A model generated the notes under the pieces. The model ran no database searches. It was not told where the DNA came from and worked only from the letters and a program-made list of their open reading frames with translations. From contig JAEWMQ010000073.1 of the NCBI GenBank assembly GCA_023393125.1, positions 17,398 through 81,397 on the forward strand: a stretch of DNA of 64,000 nt. The letters run 5' to 3'. A program made the translations under genes and the position numbers. The DNA comes from Bacillota bacterium (GTDB lineage: Bacteria; Bacillota; Clostridia; Lachnospirales; Cellulosilyticaceae). Shown here piece by piece: positions 35,576-45,372 of this stretch (positions are counted from its first letter, which is position 1; each line of letters starts with the position of its first letter).

Positions 35576-36346
35576 TTAAATAGTATACTCTATCTGAGCA
35601 ATGCTATCTTCAAAAAAGTAGTCATATATTTTCTTTTTAATAGCTGCAAATTCAGCACTTCCTCGATCTCTTTGACTGCCTAATTCTACTTTAATAATAT
35701 CTTTAATTTGTCCTGGTGCAGATGACATCACTATGATTCTATCAGCTAAATACACAGCTTCTTCAATATCATGAGTAACCATAATCATTGTATTTTTTTC
35801 ACTAAGCCAAATTTTCTTTACCTCAGTTTGCAACTCCATTTTTGTAAGTGCATCTAATGCACCAAACGGTTCATCTAACAGCAATATTTTAGGTTTAGTA
35901 ATCAATGATCTTGCAATAGCTGCCCTTTGAGACATTCCTCCCGATAACTGTCTTGGGTAAGCCCTTTTAAAGTCTGATAATTTCACTAGCTTTAAATAGT
36001 AATCCACTTTTTCCTTAACTTCTTCTTTAGTAACCTTCTTCAGACCTAAAGCAACATTTTTTTCTATGGTCAACCAAGGAAATAGACGATGTTCTTGAAA
36101 AATCATACTACTTTTCATATTAGGCTCTTTGATTTCTTCTTCATCAATAGTCACAAGACCACTATCTGCCATTTCTAGACCTGCAACAATTTTTAAAAGT
36201 GTGCTTTTACCACAACCACTATGACCAACAATAACTACAAATTCACCTTCTTGGATTGTCAAATTGATATCCTTTAAAACTTCAATCCTTCTTCCACTTA
36301 CAATAAAACTCTTGCTAAGATTTTTTATCTTTAATTTTTCTCCCAC
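35576..36346 (-). CDS. ABC transporter ATPase, nitrate/sulfonate/taurine type
   Basis: About 256 residues. Walker A GHSGCGKSTL, Q-loop QEHRLFPWLTIEKN, signature LSGGMSQRAAIARS, Walker B ILLLDEPFGALD, H-loop MVTHDIEEAV. SsuB/TauB-like. I prefer the GTG at 36346, 7-9 bases after AGGGGTGAG; an ATG at 36376 overlaps the permease gene by 19 bases and lacks a site. Last gene of the sulfonate-type operon. Confidence 0.92.
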   Translation of the reverse strand: MGEKLKIKNLSKSFIVSGRRIEVLKDINLTIQEGEFVVIVGHSGCGKSTLLKIVAGLEMADSGLVTIDEEEIKEPNMKSSMIFQEHRLFPWLTIEKNVALGLKKVTKEEVKEKVDYYLKLVKLSDFKRAYPRQLSGGMSQRAAIARSLITKPKILLLDEPFGALDALTKMELQTEVKKIWLSEKNTMIMVTHDIEEAVYLADRIIVMSSAPGQIKDIIKVELGSQRDRGSAEFAAIKKKIYDYFFEDSIAQIEYTI

Positions 36347-36357
36347 TTTTCTCACCC

Positions 36358-37143
36358 CTAATCTCTTGCTTCCCATGGTGTACTGGCCTTAGCAATGTAA
36401 GTAAGTATGAAATCCATAATAACCCCAACAATTGCTATACTAATAATTCCAGAAAATACAACTGATGATTGCATTAAACTTCTTGCATCATTAATTCGAA
36501 ACCCAATCCCCGAATTGGCCGCAATCATTTCAGCACCTACTACCGCCATCCAAGATATCCCCAAACCTAGCTTAAGCCCTACAAATATAGACGGTAGTGC
36601 TGAAGGCAAATAAATTTTAGTAAATAATTCCCAATGGCTTAAATCATACATTTTACCTACCTCAATCAGTTTGGAGTCTGACCTTTTAATACCACTAACT
36701 GTATTTATCATAATTGGAAAATAGGACGCTAAAAATATTACTGCTACTTTTGATTCTTCTCCAATTCCAAACCACATCACAAGTAAAGGAATCCATGCCA
36801 GCATTGGTATTTGCCTAATAGATGTAAATGTAAATATAAAAAAGCGATTAATCTTCTCATTCATTCCCATTACTACACCAAGAGTGATGCCTATAAGAGC
36901 CGCCAAACTATATCCTTTAAGAATTCTCATTAAACTAATAGATAGGTCCTGCATTAACCTTCCTGACTCTATCTGACTTTTAAAGGATTCAATAACCGAA
37001 CTAATGGTAGGTAATAAAACGGTTGGCACCTCCCCTATTTTAGTAACAACATACCAAAAAACAAATATACTAATTGGTAATAAGCTATAATTTAAATATC
37101 TTAAAGGATTAAATTTTCTTACGTTATTTTCTTTTTTATTCAT
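36358..37143 (-). CDS. ABC transporter permease, nitrate/sulfonate/taurine type
   Basis: About 261 residues, six TM helices. Family coupling motif EVGKMYDLSHWELFTKIYLPSALPSIFVGLK and GLGISWMAVVGAEMI. SsuC/TauC-like. Start ATG 37143 behind AGGGGGTGG rather than the in-frame codon 13 residues upstream. Inner membrane; acts with the upstream binding protein. Confidence 0.92.
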   Translation of the reverse strand: MNKKENNVRKFNPLRYLNYSLLPISIFVFWYVVTKIGEVPTVLLPTISSVIESFKSQIESGRLMQDLSISLMRILKGYSLAALIGITLGVVMGMNEKINRFFIFTFTSIRQIPMLAWIPLLVMWFGIGEESKVAVIFLASYFPIMINTVSGIKRSDSKLIEVGKMYDLSHWELFTKIYLPSALPSIFVGLKLGLGISWMAVVGAEMIAANSGIGFRINDARSLMQSSVVFSGIISIAIVGVIMDFILTYIAKASTPWEARD

Positions 37144-37178
37144 TTCATTACCACCCCCTCTTTTATTCCTATTGATGA

Positions 37179-38201
37179 TCATTGCTTATTATATTCATCG
37201 ACTGCTTCTTGCAAATAAGAATCATCAATCCAAGTCTGGAAATTCACCTTAGAGGGGATAAGTTCGTTATTGATTAAAAATTCTTGTACGCTCTCTAATT
37301 TGTCTAAATACTCAGTGCCTTTGCATAATGGTATGGATTCATTTAAATCATCTGCTCCTATAGAAGTTTTTACAAACTCTAAACTATAGCCTGTTTTTTC
37401 TGCATAAAGCTGATAATAAGCTTCAGGATTTTCAACAATCGTATCTTTAGCCTTTAATAACGCCTCTAAAAATGCAATAATGGCTTTTTTATTATCTTCT
37501 AAAAAATCAGTTCTAACTGTAATGACACCTGGAGAATAATAACGCTCACTTTTTCCACTTCTTTCATCATGGATAATAACACTGTTTTCAATAGCTAATT
37601 CTTGACCTATAGAAATAACTGCTGCATCTACCGAACCAGTAACCAGTGCTGATATACCTTCTGGTATTGTCATATTAACCAATTCTACATCACTTGTTGC
37701 TAAATGAGCATCTTCTAGTACTTTGATTAAATATTCATGTGCTGCCGTCCCCCTTACATAAGCAATGGACTTTCCTTTAAGCTGAGTAATATCGGTAATT
37801 TGTGAACTGTTTAATGTAACCATCTCCCAAATAGGTGAGTTGCTTTGTATTCCAATTAAAGTTGTATCAATCTTATTGGCCTTTGCAGAAATTCCCGCCA
37901 TGCTTGCATAAACAGCGATATCTAAGTCTTTAGCCACTAATGCTTCATGAATAGCTGGTGCAGCTCCCGTAAAGCTTTGAAGATTTGCCTTATATCCTAG
38001 TGGATTTAAATAATCATCTAGATATCCTTCCACTTCTGCCACACCTAGTGCCCCGGAAGACCAACTCCCACCAGAAGATGGGTACCCAATATTAATAGCT
38101 ATCAAATTTTTGTTCTCTTTAGTAGAGGCCCTACAACCCACTAATAAACCTCCTACTATAAATATCAAACCTAACCCAAATATAATATTCTTTTTCATCA
38201 T
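37179..38201 (-). CDS. Substrate-binding lipoprotein of the sulfonate-type ABC transporter
   Basis: 340 residues. Lipobox LLVGC (Cys about 23). Mature part of the NMT1/SsuA type: INIGYPSSGGSWSSGALG at the start, a KGKSIAYVRGTAAHEYLIKVL strand-helix, then VDAAVISIGQ. The ligand is not fixed by sequence; an arylsulfotransferase gene upstream suggests a sulfonate or sulfate ester, or an aryl acceptor. Confidence 0.9.
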   Translation of the reverse strand: MMKKNIIFGLGLIFIVGGLLVGCRASTKENKNLIAINIGYPSSGGSWSSGALGVAEVEGYLDDYLNPLGYKANLQSFTGAAPAIHEALVAKDLDIAVYASMAGISAKANKIDTTLIGIQSNSPIWEMVTLNSSQITDITQLKGKSIAYVRGTAAHEYLIKVLEDAHLATSDVELVNMTIPEGISALVTGSVDAAVISIGQELAIENSVIIHDERSGKSERYYSPGVITVRTDFLEDNKKAIIAFLEALLKAKDTIVENPEAYYQLYAEKTGYSLEFVKTSIGADDLNESIPLCKGTEYLDKLESVQEFLINNELIPSKVNFQTWIDDSYLQEAVDEYNKQ

Positions 38202-38229
38202 GTGGCCTTCCTCTCCATGGATTTTAGTT

Positions 38230-39726
38230 TTATTCTTTTACGGTTGCAACACAGAAATTCACTGTGTTTTCTGTTTGGTTATCCTCTATAGCGCCACCAC
38301 CAGTAAATATTTTCTGATTTGGATTAACCCCTTCTATTGTAGTGATCTTTCCAGTTCCTTCTCCAATTGAAGCATTTTCTACTCTAAACTTGGTTATATC
38401 TAAAGGTATAATCTCCTTTTCTTCTGGCCTCTTTAGCTGTGGTATCCATTCATAGGGGACACGATACGCCCTATAGATCATATTTAAACTATATTTATTT
38501 CCTAACTTGTTATAATACGGGTTAATATATTCCCAAACAATCTCATGTTCTGGTGTTACCTCAATTAATCTTCCATCAGAACCCTCTGTTATTAATGTGT
38601 TTCCATTTGGCAGCCTTTGTGCTGAGCTTATATAAGGTGAATAGAATTTAGAAGCATCAAAGATAAAATTTCCTGCCTCTTCCGATGTATATTGCCATGT
38701 AATCTCAAGTGTTACAGGGTTAATTTGTAAAACTCTTGAACTGTCTCTTCTTGCATTATTAAGCCCATAGGGTGAAGATGGGTTTGGACTTCCATATCCT
38801 CCCCAACCTCCATTATCAAAAACAAGTAAATCCCCTTCTCCTGGTAGACCTTTTGGTATCATATGAAAATGGTGTTGACCAATAATCCAACCAATCTTTT
38901 TCGTCTGCTCATTCTCACTAAAGTCAGGACCTAGTTTCCATACCACTTTACCCGTTTCCTTACTAATGATAACTAATAAGTTTGCATTTCTTGCATCCCA
39001 AATCAAGTTACTTGGATGAAATCTTTCATCTCCTGCCTCATACCACTTATTAGGGCCTAAAGTAGATACGCTATTAATGTGTAACCAATCTCCTGAGCCT
39101 TCTTTTGTTATATTGTTATATTCCTTATAAGAGGGATCACGGAATAATACATTTTTAGCTGCCTCGTCAAAACCATATTCATCAAAATGATCACTAGCTC
39201 TCCAAGACCATAAGATGTTACCCTCCCAATCAACTTCAATAATTTTATCATCTAACAATCTCTTGTCTGAAATCTTGTGATTATATAAATCTTCATGGAC
39301 AAGTATAATGGTATTTCCTTCTTTTACCTTCAGCTCTTCTCCTGGTACATAATAACCTGTAGATGAACCTTCTCTTTGATAATCATGATGCTGTCTTGCC
39401 ATATAGCGTGGCTCTTCTCCTGAATCTGCCACAAATTCTGTTTTATCAAATTGCCATATAATTTTTCCTTCCCAATCTACTTGAACCAAATCTACTTGAT
39501 CTTGAAATGAATATTTTGAATTTCTAAAACCTGTACTTCCAAGTACATAACCACCTGGTAGTATTTTGTTTGGAAATCCAGCTAATCCCGCCCAAAGTTG
39601 AACTTCATTTCCATTCATATCAATAAGCAGTGCCCCTTTTGCTGATGGAAAAATTGTATACCCACTAAATGCCTTATCCTTATTAAAGATAGTCGTTCCT
39701 GTTGGATAAATACTTGGATGACCCAT
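38230..39726 (-). CDS. Arylsulfotransferase-like (ASST) beta-propeller protein
   Basis: 498 residues, repeated GxxxWxW/F blades such as VDWEGKIIWQFD, VDWEGNILWSWR and INPVTLEITWQY, as in PQQ-like/arylsulfotransferase propellers. Likely catalytic His residues in RQHHDYQRE, WLHINSV and GQHHFHMIP, matching the active-site His pattern of ASST, which moves sulfate from one phenolic sulfate to another. No signal peptide, so it may act in the cytoplasm, unlike the periplasmic E. coli type. First gene of the operon with the sulfonate-type ABC genes. Confidence 0.82.
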   Translation of the reverse strand: MGHPSIYPTGTTIFNKDKAFSGYTIFPSAKGALLIDMNGNEVQLWAGLAGFPNKILPGGYVLGSTGFRNSKYSFQDQVDLVQVDWEGKIIWQFDKTEFVADSGEEPRYMARQHHDYQREGSSTGYYVPGEELKVKEGNTIILVHEDLYNHKISDKRLLDDKIIEVDWEGNILWSWRASDHFDEYGFDEAAKNVLFRDPSYKEYNNITKEGSGDWLHINSVSTLGPNKWYEAGDERFHPSNLIWDARNANLLVIISKETGKVVWKLGPDFSENEQTKKIGWIIGQHHFHMIPKGLPGEGDLLVFDNGGWGGYGSPNPSSPYGLNNARRDSSRVLQINPVTLEITWQYTSEEAGNFIFDASKFYSPYISSAQRLPNGNTLITEGSDGRLIEVTPEHEIVWEYINPYYNKLGNKYSLNMIYRAYRVPYEWIPQLKRPEEKEIIPLDITKFRVENASIGEGTGKITTIEGVNPNQKIFTGGGAIEDNQTENTVNFCVATVKE

Positions 39727-39905
39727 TTTGTTTCCCCCTTATATATTTTTTAATAGTTCATATAAACACTCATTCTTTTTATTAACGCTATCCCCTTCTC
39801 GAAGTTAATTCCTAGTATTACTGTAGGTTTAATAATATTTATAAAACACATCATAAACCATTAGGAAAATATTGTCAATTAATTTTAAATATTTTATTTA
39901 TTAAA

Positions 39906-39949
39906 ACAAAAAAATCTTCGAGTGCCCTATTTAAAGTCACTCAAAGATT
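39906..39949 (-). terminator. Rho-independent terminator of the dehydrogenase gene
   Basis: Minus-strand AATCTTTGAGTG / CACTCGAAGATT stem then a T7 run. The rest of 39727-40045 shows no gene. Confidence 0.8.
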
Positions 39950-40045
39950 ACTATATACATATATATATTCTATTTTTATTATAAACAAATGCATTGTAGC
40001 ACTTCATTATTCACCTTTAATAAATGATGCTCATTAGGATTTTCC

Positions 40046-40915
40046 TTATTCCTTATCATAATACTTAATAAGTGCCTGTGTTCCTAAATCCCCTAGTCCC
40101 TTCTCATCTAATGCTCTATACATTTCAAGCACTTCATTTAATACTTGTAAATTAAGTGCCACTTTATCCGCTTCTTCTGTGGCTATAGCCATATCTTTAA
40201 TATAATGCTTAATGAAAAATCCTGGATTCAAGTCATCCTTTAAAATACGTGGTGCCATATTAGTCATTTGCCAACTTCCTGCTGCGCCCTTACTAATACT
40301 ATCTAACATAGTTTGTACATCTAAGCCTACCTGCTCCGCATAGGTCATTGCTTCACACACCCCTGCAATGATGCCTGCTAAAGCTATTTGATTCGCCATC
40401 TTTGTATGCTGACCATTACCTGCTTGCCCTTCATAAATAATATTAGTTCCTAAACATTCAAAAATAGGCTGACACGCCTCAAAGGCCTCACGATCTCCAC
40501 CTACCATAATAGAAAGTGTCCCATTTTGGGCACCAATATCGCCGCCTGATACTGGCGCATCCAATGCACTCATCTGTCTTTTCCTAGCCTCTTCATAAAT
40601 CTTCATAGAAAGCTGTGGGCTAGTAGTGGTCATATCAATCACATAGGCTCCCGGCTGACTGTTTTCTAAAATACCGTTTTCTCCAAAATAAACTTCTTCA
40701 ACATCCTTAGGATATCCCACTATAGTAATCACAACATCCTTACCTGCTACGCAGGTCTTAATATCCTCACACCATAGAGCTCCCTCGTTAATCACATCTA
40801 ATACCTTTTCTTTCGTACGTGTAAAAATGGACACCTCATAACCGTTTTTCATTAAATTTCTAACCATAGATTTACCCATTACACCAACACCAATAAATGC
40901 TATTTGTTTCATCAC
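40046..40915 (-). CDS. Beta-hydroxyacid dehydrogenase (3-hydroxyisobutyrate / tartronate-semialdehyde reductase type)
   Basis: 289 residues. Rossmann start IGVGVMGKSMVRNL (GxGxMG), the substrate-binding loop DAPVSGGDIGAQNGTL, and the catalytic Lys in GQHTKMANQ. The order and length match GarR/MmsB-type NAD(P) enzymes. Which hydroxyacid is used cannot be told. Single gene with its own terminator. Confidence 0.92.
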   Translation of the reverse strand: MMKQIAFIGVGVMGKSMVRNLMKNGYEVSIFTRTKEKVLDVINEGALWCEDIKTCVAGKDVVITIVGYPKDVEEVYFGENGILENSQPGAYVIDMTTTSPQLSMKIYEEARKRQMSALDAPVSGGDIGAQNGTLSIMVGGDREAFEACQPIFECLGTNIIYEGQAGNGQHTKMANQIALAGIIAGVCEAMTYAEQVGLDVQTMLDSISKGAAGSWQMTNMAPRILKDDLNPGFFIKHYIKDMAIATEEADKVALNLQVLNEVLEMYRALDEKGLGDLGTQALIKYYDKE

Positions 40916-41155
40916 TTGCTTCTCTCCTTCTTACTCTTCTAGCCTATGCATCACCATTTTATAGCTCCATTATATCATATTGTCAAAAAAATATTATAAC
41001 ATCAAAAATATTAATATCTGTATTTTATAGTGTGGCTGTAATTATTTTACAATAAAGATATTAATTTTTTGTATTGTACTTTAGCAAGGTATCTATTACA
41101 ATACAAAAGGTTTGCCTTTAGATTGGCGAATACATATTCTGACAACGGGGTGTAA

Positions 41156-42244
41156 ATGATGAACAAAAAGAAAATTTTAGCAAAATTATTATCTGGAGCA
41201 CTTTCACTCAGTCTTTTAGTAGGTTGTAGCTCAAATGTCACTTCAGAAACCAACTCAAAATTTAATCGCCTTGATACAGACCTTAAAGTAGGGATGGTAG
41301 TGGGCTCAGGTACAATAGATGACCGATCTTTTAATCAAGGAAGTTGGGAAGGTATTACTGCAACAGTTAAAAATAGTAAATATGTCACATCTGCTGGTAA
41401 GACTGAATCAGATTATCTCGTATCTATCGGAAACTTAGTTGATGGGGGATATGATTTTATTGTAACCCCAGGCTACTATTTTGAATCAGCTATTTACGAA
41501 GCACAAACTAAGTATCCTGAAACACATTTTGTTATTTTAGATGGAGCACCAGTTGATCAAGATGGCAATACAGTCATTGCTGAAAATACTGTTTCTATAC
41601 ACTTTGCTGAACATGAAGCTGGATTTATTGCAGGAATTGCAGCTGCTGTAGAGATGCAAGATGGTGATTTAGGATTTATTGGCGGAATGAAGATTCCTGC
41701 TGTTGTTGGATTCGCAGCTGGCTTTACTCAAGGTGTTGAATATGCCAATACCCAATTAGGTACACAGGTTACTTTAGATGAAGTAAACGTAGTTTACCAA
41801 GGTACATTTGATGATAAGGCTGCTGGTCAACAAATTGCTGCACAAATGTATGATCGTGGCGTTAAAGTAATCTTTACAGCTGCCGGTGGTACTGGAATGG
41901 GTGCCATTGCAGAAGCTAAAAGCCGTGCAAAACAAGGACAAGAAGCATGGGTTATTGGTGTAGATTCTGATCAATATGCTGATGGTATTTATGATGAAAC
42001 TACAAATGCTTCTGTTATATTAACTTCTGCTATTAAAAATGTGGATCAAGCAACACATGATATGATTGCTGCAGAAGCTGAAGGTAATTTCCCAGGTGGA
42101 CAAAATATCATCTTTACTATCGCCAATGATGGTGTAGGACTTCCAGCTGAAAATCCTAACTTAAGCGAAAAAACAATTGAAACAGTTAACAAAGTATACG
42201 AACAAATTAAAAACAAAGAAATCATTGTAAATGAATCTTTATAA
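41156..42244 (+). CDS. Orphan BMP-family substrate-binding lipoprotein
   Basis: 362 residues. Lipobox LLVGC, then BMP marks VGSGTIDDRSFNQGSWEG, HFAEHEAGFIAGIAAAV and FTAAGGTGMGAIAEAK, with WVIGVDSDQYADG. Second BMP protein in the window and the only plus-strand one, without ABC genes beside it, so it may feed another transporter or act as a sensor. Start region ATGATG after GGGGTG; leader holds strong inverted repeats. Confidence 0.9.
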   Translation: MMNKKKILAKLLSGALSLSLLVGCSSNVTSETNSKFNRLDTDLKVGMVVGSGTIDDRSFNQGSWEGITATVKNSKYVTSAGKTESDYLVSIGNLVDGGYDFIVTPGYYFESAIYEAQTKYPETHFVILDGAPVDQDGNTVIAENTVSIHFAEHEAGFIAGIAAAVEMQDGDLGFIGGMKIPAVVGFAAGFTQGVEYANTQLGTQVTLDEVNVVYQGTFDDKAAGQQIAAQMYDRGVKVIFTAAGGTGMGAIAEAKSRAKQGQEAWVIGVDSDQYADGIYDETTNASVILTSAIKNVDQATHDMIAAEAEGNFPGGQNIIFTIANDGVGLPAENPNLSEKTIETVNKVYEQIKNKEIIVNESL

Positions 42245-42248
42245 AATA

Positions 42249-42290
42249 GCGCAAAAAAGCCAAGTGAACACTCACTTGGCTTTTTTGCGC
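42249..42290 (+). terminator. Rho-independent terminator of the orphan BMP gene
   Basis: Nearly perfect GCGCAAAAAAGCCAAGTGA foldback ending in TTTTTTGCGC, directly after the stop. Related, decayed copies of this hairpin occur at 35468 and 44748. Confidence 0.9.
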
Positions 42291-42313
42291 TCTGGTACAT
42301 CTAATCACAAATA

Positions 42314-44503
42314 TTAATCGGCTAAACGGATAAGCTTAGCGAACATAGTGGCCATATCTGCTCTTGTGACTACATTTTTCGGAATGAAGTAACCTTCATT
42401 TTTTAAGATACCTGCTTGAATACAGATTTTAATGCCATCAAGGGCATAAGCTGAAATATTTGCTTTGTCGATGAACTGAATATCGCTTTGCGTTTCATCT
42501 AGTTCTATATTAAGGTAAGTTATAGCTCTAGAAAGAAGGAGCATCATATCTTGTTTACTAATTTTATCATTTGGTGCGAAGGATGTGGCACTTACCCCTT
42601 TGATAAGACCGGCTTCATAACAAGCTTGAATTCCATTAAAGTACCAAGCATTTGGTTTAACATCCGTAAAATCACTTGTTGTACTAGAAGTTGTAAGGTT
42701 AAGGACACGGCTTAAAATAGTAGCAAATTGAGAACGTGTCATTTCCATAAGTGGTGCAAACTGGCCATTTCCAACCCCTTCTACATAACCATTATTGGCA
42801 AGGAACATAATATCATCATAATAAGCATCAGTAGAAGTCACATCAGTAAAGTAGATTTTTTCAATCACTGGAGGGGTTGCTTCTGGCTCTTCAGGTTCAA
42901 CTTCTTCTTTAATAGAGAAAGAAGGTTCCCATCCTTTAAGCACATTTGTAATGGTCCAGTTAGCTGCTTCTGTTTCTGTTAATTGAGGTCTTGAGGCATT
43001 GATCACAGCTCCCTCACCGCTACTGTTGTATTCAAAGAAACGGCCATGAGAAGCTGGTGTACCAGACATACTCGTCCAAGGCTCGGTCTTAATATGAGCG
43101 CCCATTTCACAGTTAATGAAAGCTGCACTTGGTTTATCTACACTCATACCACTTGGTGTCCAAGGACGACCTAAGTAAACAGAGTTATTGGCTGTTCCTT
43201 CTTCAGCAGTGAGCTTACAGTTAATAAAAGCGAATCCATAAGCTTCATCAATACTTGTTCTTGGGGCAACAATATAACCATTATTCGATGAACTGCCTCG
43301 ATTTAAGGAATGAATTTCACTGTCTTCAAAAACAGCCTGGCTTCTACCAAAGATAAAGTCTACATCACCTTCAATATAGCAGTCGGTAAAGTATTGTGTA
43401 CCACCATCTAAAAGGAGCGTATCTTGGTTACCAATGAAACGGCAGTTTCTAAACTGAACATTATTTCCAGTCACACTAAGTGCAACAGCTTGTTCACCAT
43501 TTGCCCCAGTTTCCTGAAAACTATTTTCAAAAGTAATCCCTTCTACACTGATGTTGCTGCCTTTAATAAAAGTACTTGCACTGCCGCCTGTACCATAAGG
43601 TGTGCCATCCTCTTTAAGTTTCGCATTATAATTATCATAAGTTAAAATCGTTTGCTCACTGCCATCTCCAATAAGGGTAAGATTTTTAACTGATTTAGGA
43701 ATCGTAACGACTTCCTTGTAGGTTCCAGCTTTAATGTGGATGGTTGTAGGAAGAGTAGTCCCCGAAGGAATCGCATCAATTGCTTCTTGCACCGTTTTGA
43801 AATCACCTTGTCCATTAGCATCTACTGTAAAGTTAATTTCAGTAGCATCCTCTGGAATCGTAACAGGTGCCTTACTTGCAGAAATGCTCAGGTTATCAAT
43901 ATAATGTCCACTTACTTTATCTGCTGGCGTAAGGGTTTGGAAATAACTGATTTCAGAGACAGTGTTCTTGAAAGGAATCCCTTGACCTTTCAAAATGTCA
44001 TTAATAGAGATATTAAAAGTTTGAGTTTTTATATTAGCTTCGATTTTAATAGTCATCCACTCGCCTGGTGTAATGTCAGCAACTTTAACATAAGTGCCAT
44101 TAGTCACGTAGTTAAGGGAAGTACCATTGTCACGTGTTTCAAGACGAACAGCACGTAAACCTGTACCATCAGTTAAATTAATATGTGTACCACTCCCTAG
44201 GCTTTTTTGCATAAAATCAACAGATAGTATAACTACCTCCGACTGAGCGGCAAATTGTTTGTTCATTTTAAGCTGCCCTTCTCCATCATTGAGGTAAACA
44301 CAGTAGTTTCTATCATTACTTAGATCAACCGTCGTAATAGCAGTGCTATCTGAAACTTCATAACCTGTTGGGGCAGAGCCTAAAGTCATATTGTCAAAAG
44401 ATTCATTAACAATGAAATCAGAGGCAAAAGTTACAGAAACGCTACTGACAGCAATAAGACTTGCCAAAGCAAGGTGAACATGACGTCTTAATCTTTTATT
44501 CAT
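42314..44503 (-). CDS. Secreted pectinesterase with C-terminal SLH domains
   Basis: About 729 residues. Signal peptide (MNKRLRRHVHLALASLIAVS, cleavage near TFASD). A concanavalin-like beta domain (about 30-210) precedes the pectin methylesterase beta-helix (about 225-520) with the catalytic motifs GNQDTLL, VDFIFGRSQ and YLGRPW. A Pro/Glu linker is followed by three SLH domains (about 545-725: YFTDV, FTDVKPNAWY, FIDKANISAY). It demethylates pectin at the cell surface, held to the S-layer. ATG 44503 chosen (GGAG 8 bases before) over an in-frame TTG. Confidence 0.93.
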   Translation of the reverse strand: MNKRLRRHVHLALASLIAVSSVSVTFASDFIVNESFDNMTLGSAPTGYEVSDSTAITTVDLSNDRNYCVYLNDGEGQLKMNKQFAAQSEVVILSVDFMQKSLGSGTHINLTDGTGLRAVRLETRDNGTSLNYVTNGTYVKVADITPGEWMTIKIEANIKTQTFNISINDILKGQGIPFKNTVSEISYFQTLTPADKVSGHYIDNLSISASKAPVTIPEDATEINFTVDANGQGDFKTVQEAIDAIPSGTTLPTTIHIKAGTYKEVVTIPKSVKNLTLIGDGSEQTILTYDNYNAKLKEDGTPYGTGGSASTFIKGSNISVEGITFENSFQETGANGEQAVALSVTGNNVQFRNCRFIGNQDTLLLDGGTQYFTDCYIEGDVDFIFGRSQAVFEDSEIHSLNRGSSSNNGYIVAPRTSIDEAYGFAFINCKLTAEEGTANNSVYLGRPWTPSGMSVDKPSAAFINCEMGAHIKTEPWTSMSGTPASHGRFFEYNSSGEGAVINASRPQLTETEAANWTITNVLKGWEPSFSIKEEVEPEEPEATPPVIEKIYFTDVTSTDAYYDDIMFLANNGYVEGVGNGQFAPLMEMTRSQFATILSRVLNLTTSSTTSDFTDVKPNAWYFNGIQACYEAGLIKGVSATSFAPNDKISKQDMMLLLSRAITYLNIELDETQSDIQFIDKANISAYALDGIKICIQAGILKNEGYFIPKNVVTRADMATMFAKLIRLAD

Positions 44504-45372
44504 AATATTCTCCAATCATAAGTTCTAACCATGCTAATCATTTGCACGGTAGAAAATATATTAACATAATGCAGAAATGGGGGCAATAAGAACAAAGGAA
44601 TAGGAAAAATTAAAAGTTGTTCATCTTTTGGCAAATGGAAAAATCATCCTCTAGGCGTTAACTCCATAAAATTCATGTATGTGCTTAGCACTACTAGCCT
44701 GCATTGGAGACTTTCACCCATTAGATTCTGTCTATGTTGGGTACACGCACAAAAATAGCCAAGCAATTACTCACTTGGCCATCTTTGTGCTCCAGCACTT
44801 CATTCTTCACTTTTAATAACAAATGCTCATTTCCAAAAAAGGGCATGACTACAGCTCCTCAGTGAGTCTACACTTTTAAGGATGATCGCATCAGTTATAA
44901 AAGTTTAAACGAAGAGTGAGGAGCTCCTAAAAGTCTTAGCCGGTGCACCCTTATGTATGAGGAAGCTAAGGCTTTAAGACTCTGGTTTAAAACTTTATTT
45001 TTTTGTAAAAGCTTTTTTGACAACTTATAAGCGGCGCCTCCCTTACAGCGCACAAGCGAACATTTTCCTTAGAGCCAGAGGTATCTATAACAATAGATTG
45101 AGACTTGGTCGACCCGGTCAGCGCGTCAAGTTGATGCTGTGGTGATTCTGCCAAAGGAAGTTGTTTGATTTACTTATACACTTATATATATGTCGTGAGA
45201 AAGATAACTCCCTAATATAATTTATAAATTTTTTCACTCCATAGTCATTATATTTTTGCATCTTTTCATATATCTTACACTAATGGCTAGCCTTCTTAAA
45301 TCCTAGCTATTGTATTTTATGTCTCAAAAATAAGCGAGCACTAATTCTTAGTAAGACGATCTCATTTAGTGT
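44504..45372. other. 870-base gene-free stretch with stable hairpins
   Basis: No convincing gene on either strand. At 44748 lies a decayed copy of the CCAAG/CTTGG terminator hairpin. Two strong foldbacks follow at 44854-44981. The part near 45030-45130 is somewhat GC-richer than its surroundings; a short minus-strand frame there (LTGSTKSQSIVIDTSGSKEN) may be chance or a remnant. Confidence 0.5.
44854..44981. repeat. Two adjacent structured foldbacks
   Basis: First (44854-44924): GCTCCTCA / TGAGGAGC, with inner helices ACTTTTA / TAAAAGT and GATG / CATC. Second (44932-44981): AGTCTTA / TAAGACT with inner CCTTAT / ATGAGG. Several separate helices in register suggest a folded RNA rather than a plain terminator. 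Confidence 0.5.

Noticed and set aside
45030..45130. GC-richer patch as a coding remnant or rRNA piece
   Set aside because: No recognisable protein family or rRNA signature; the short frames are broken.
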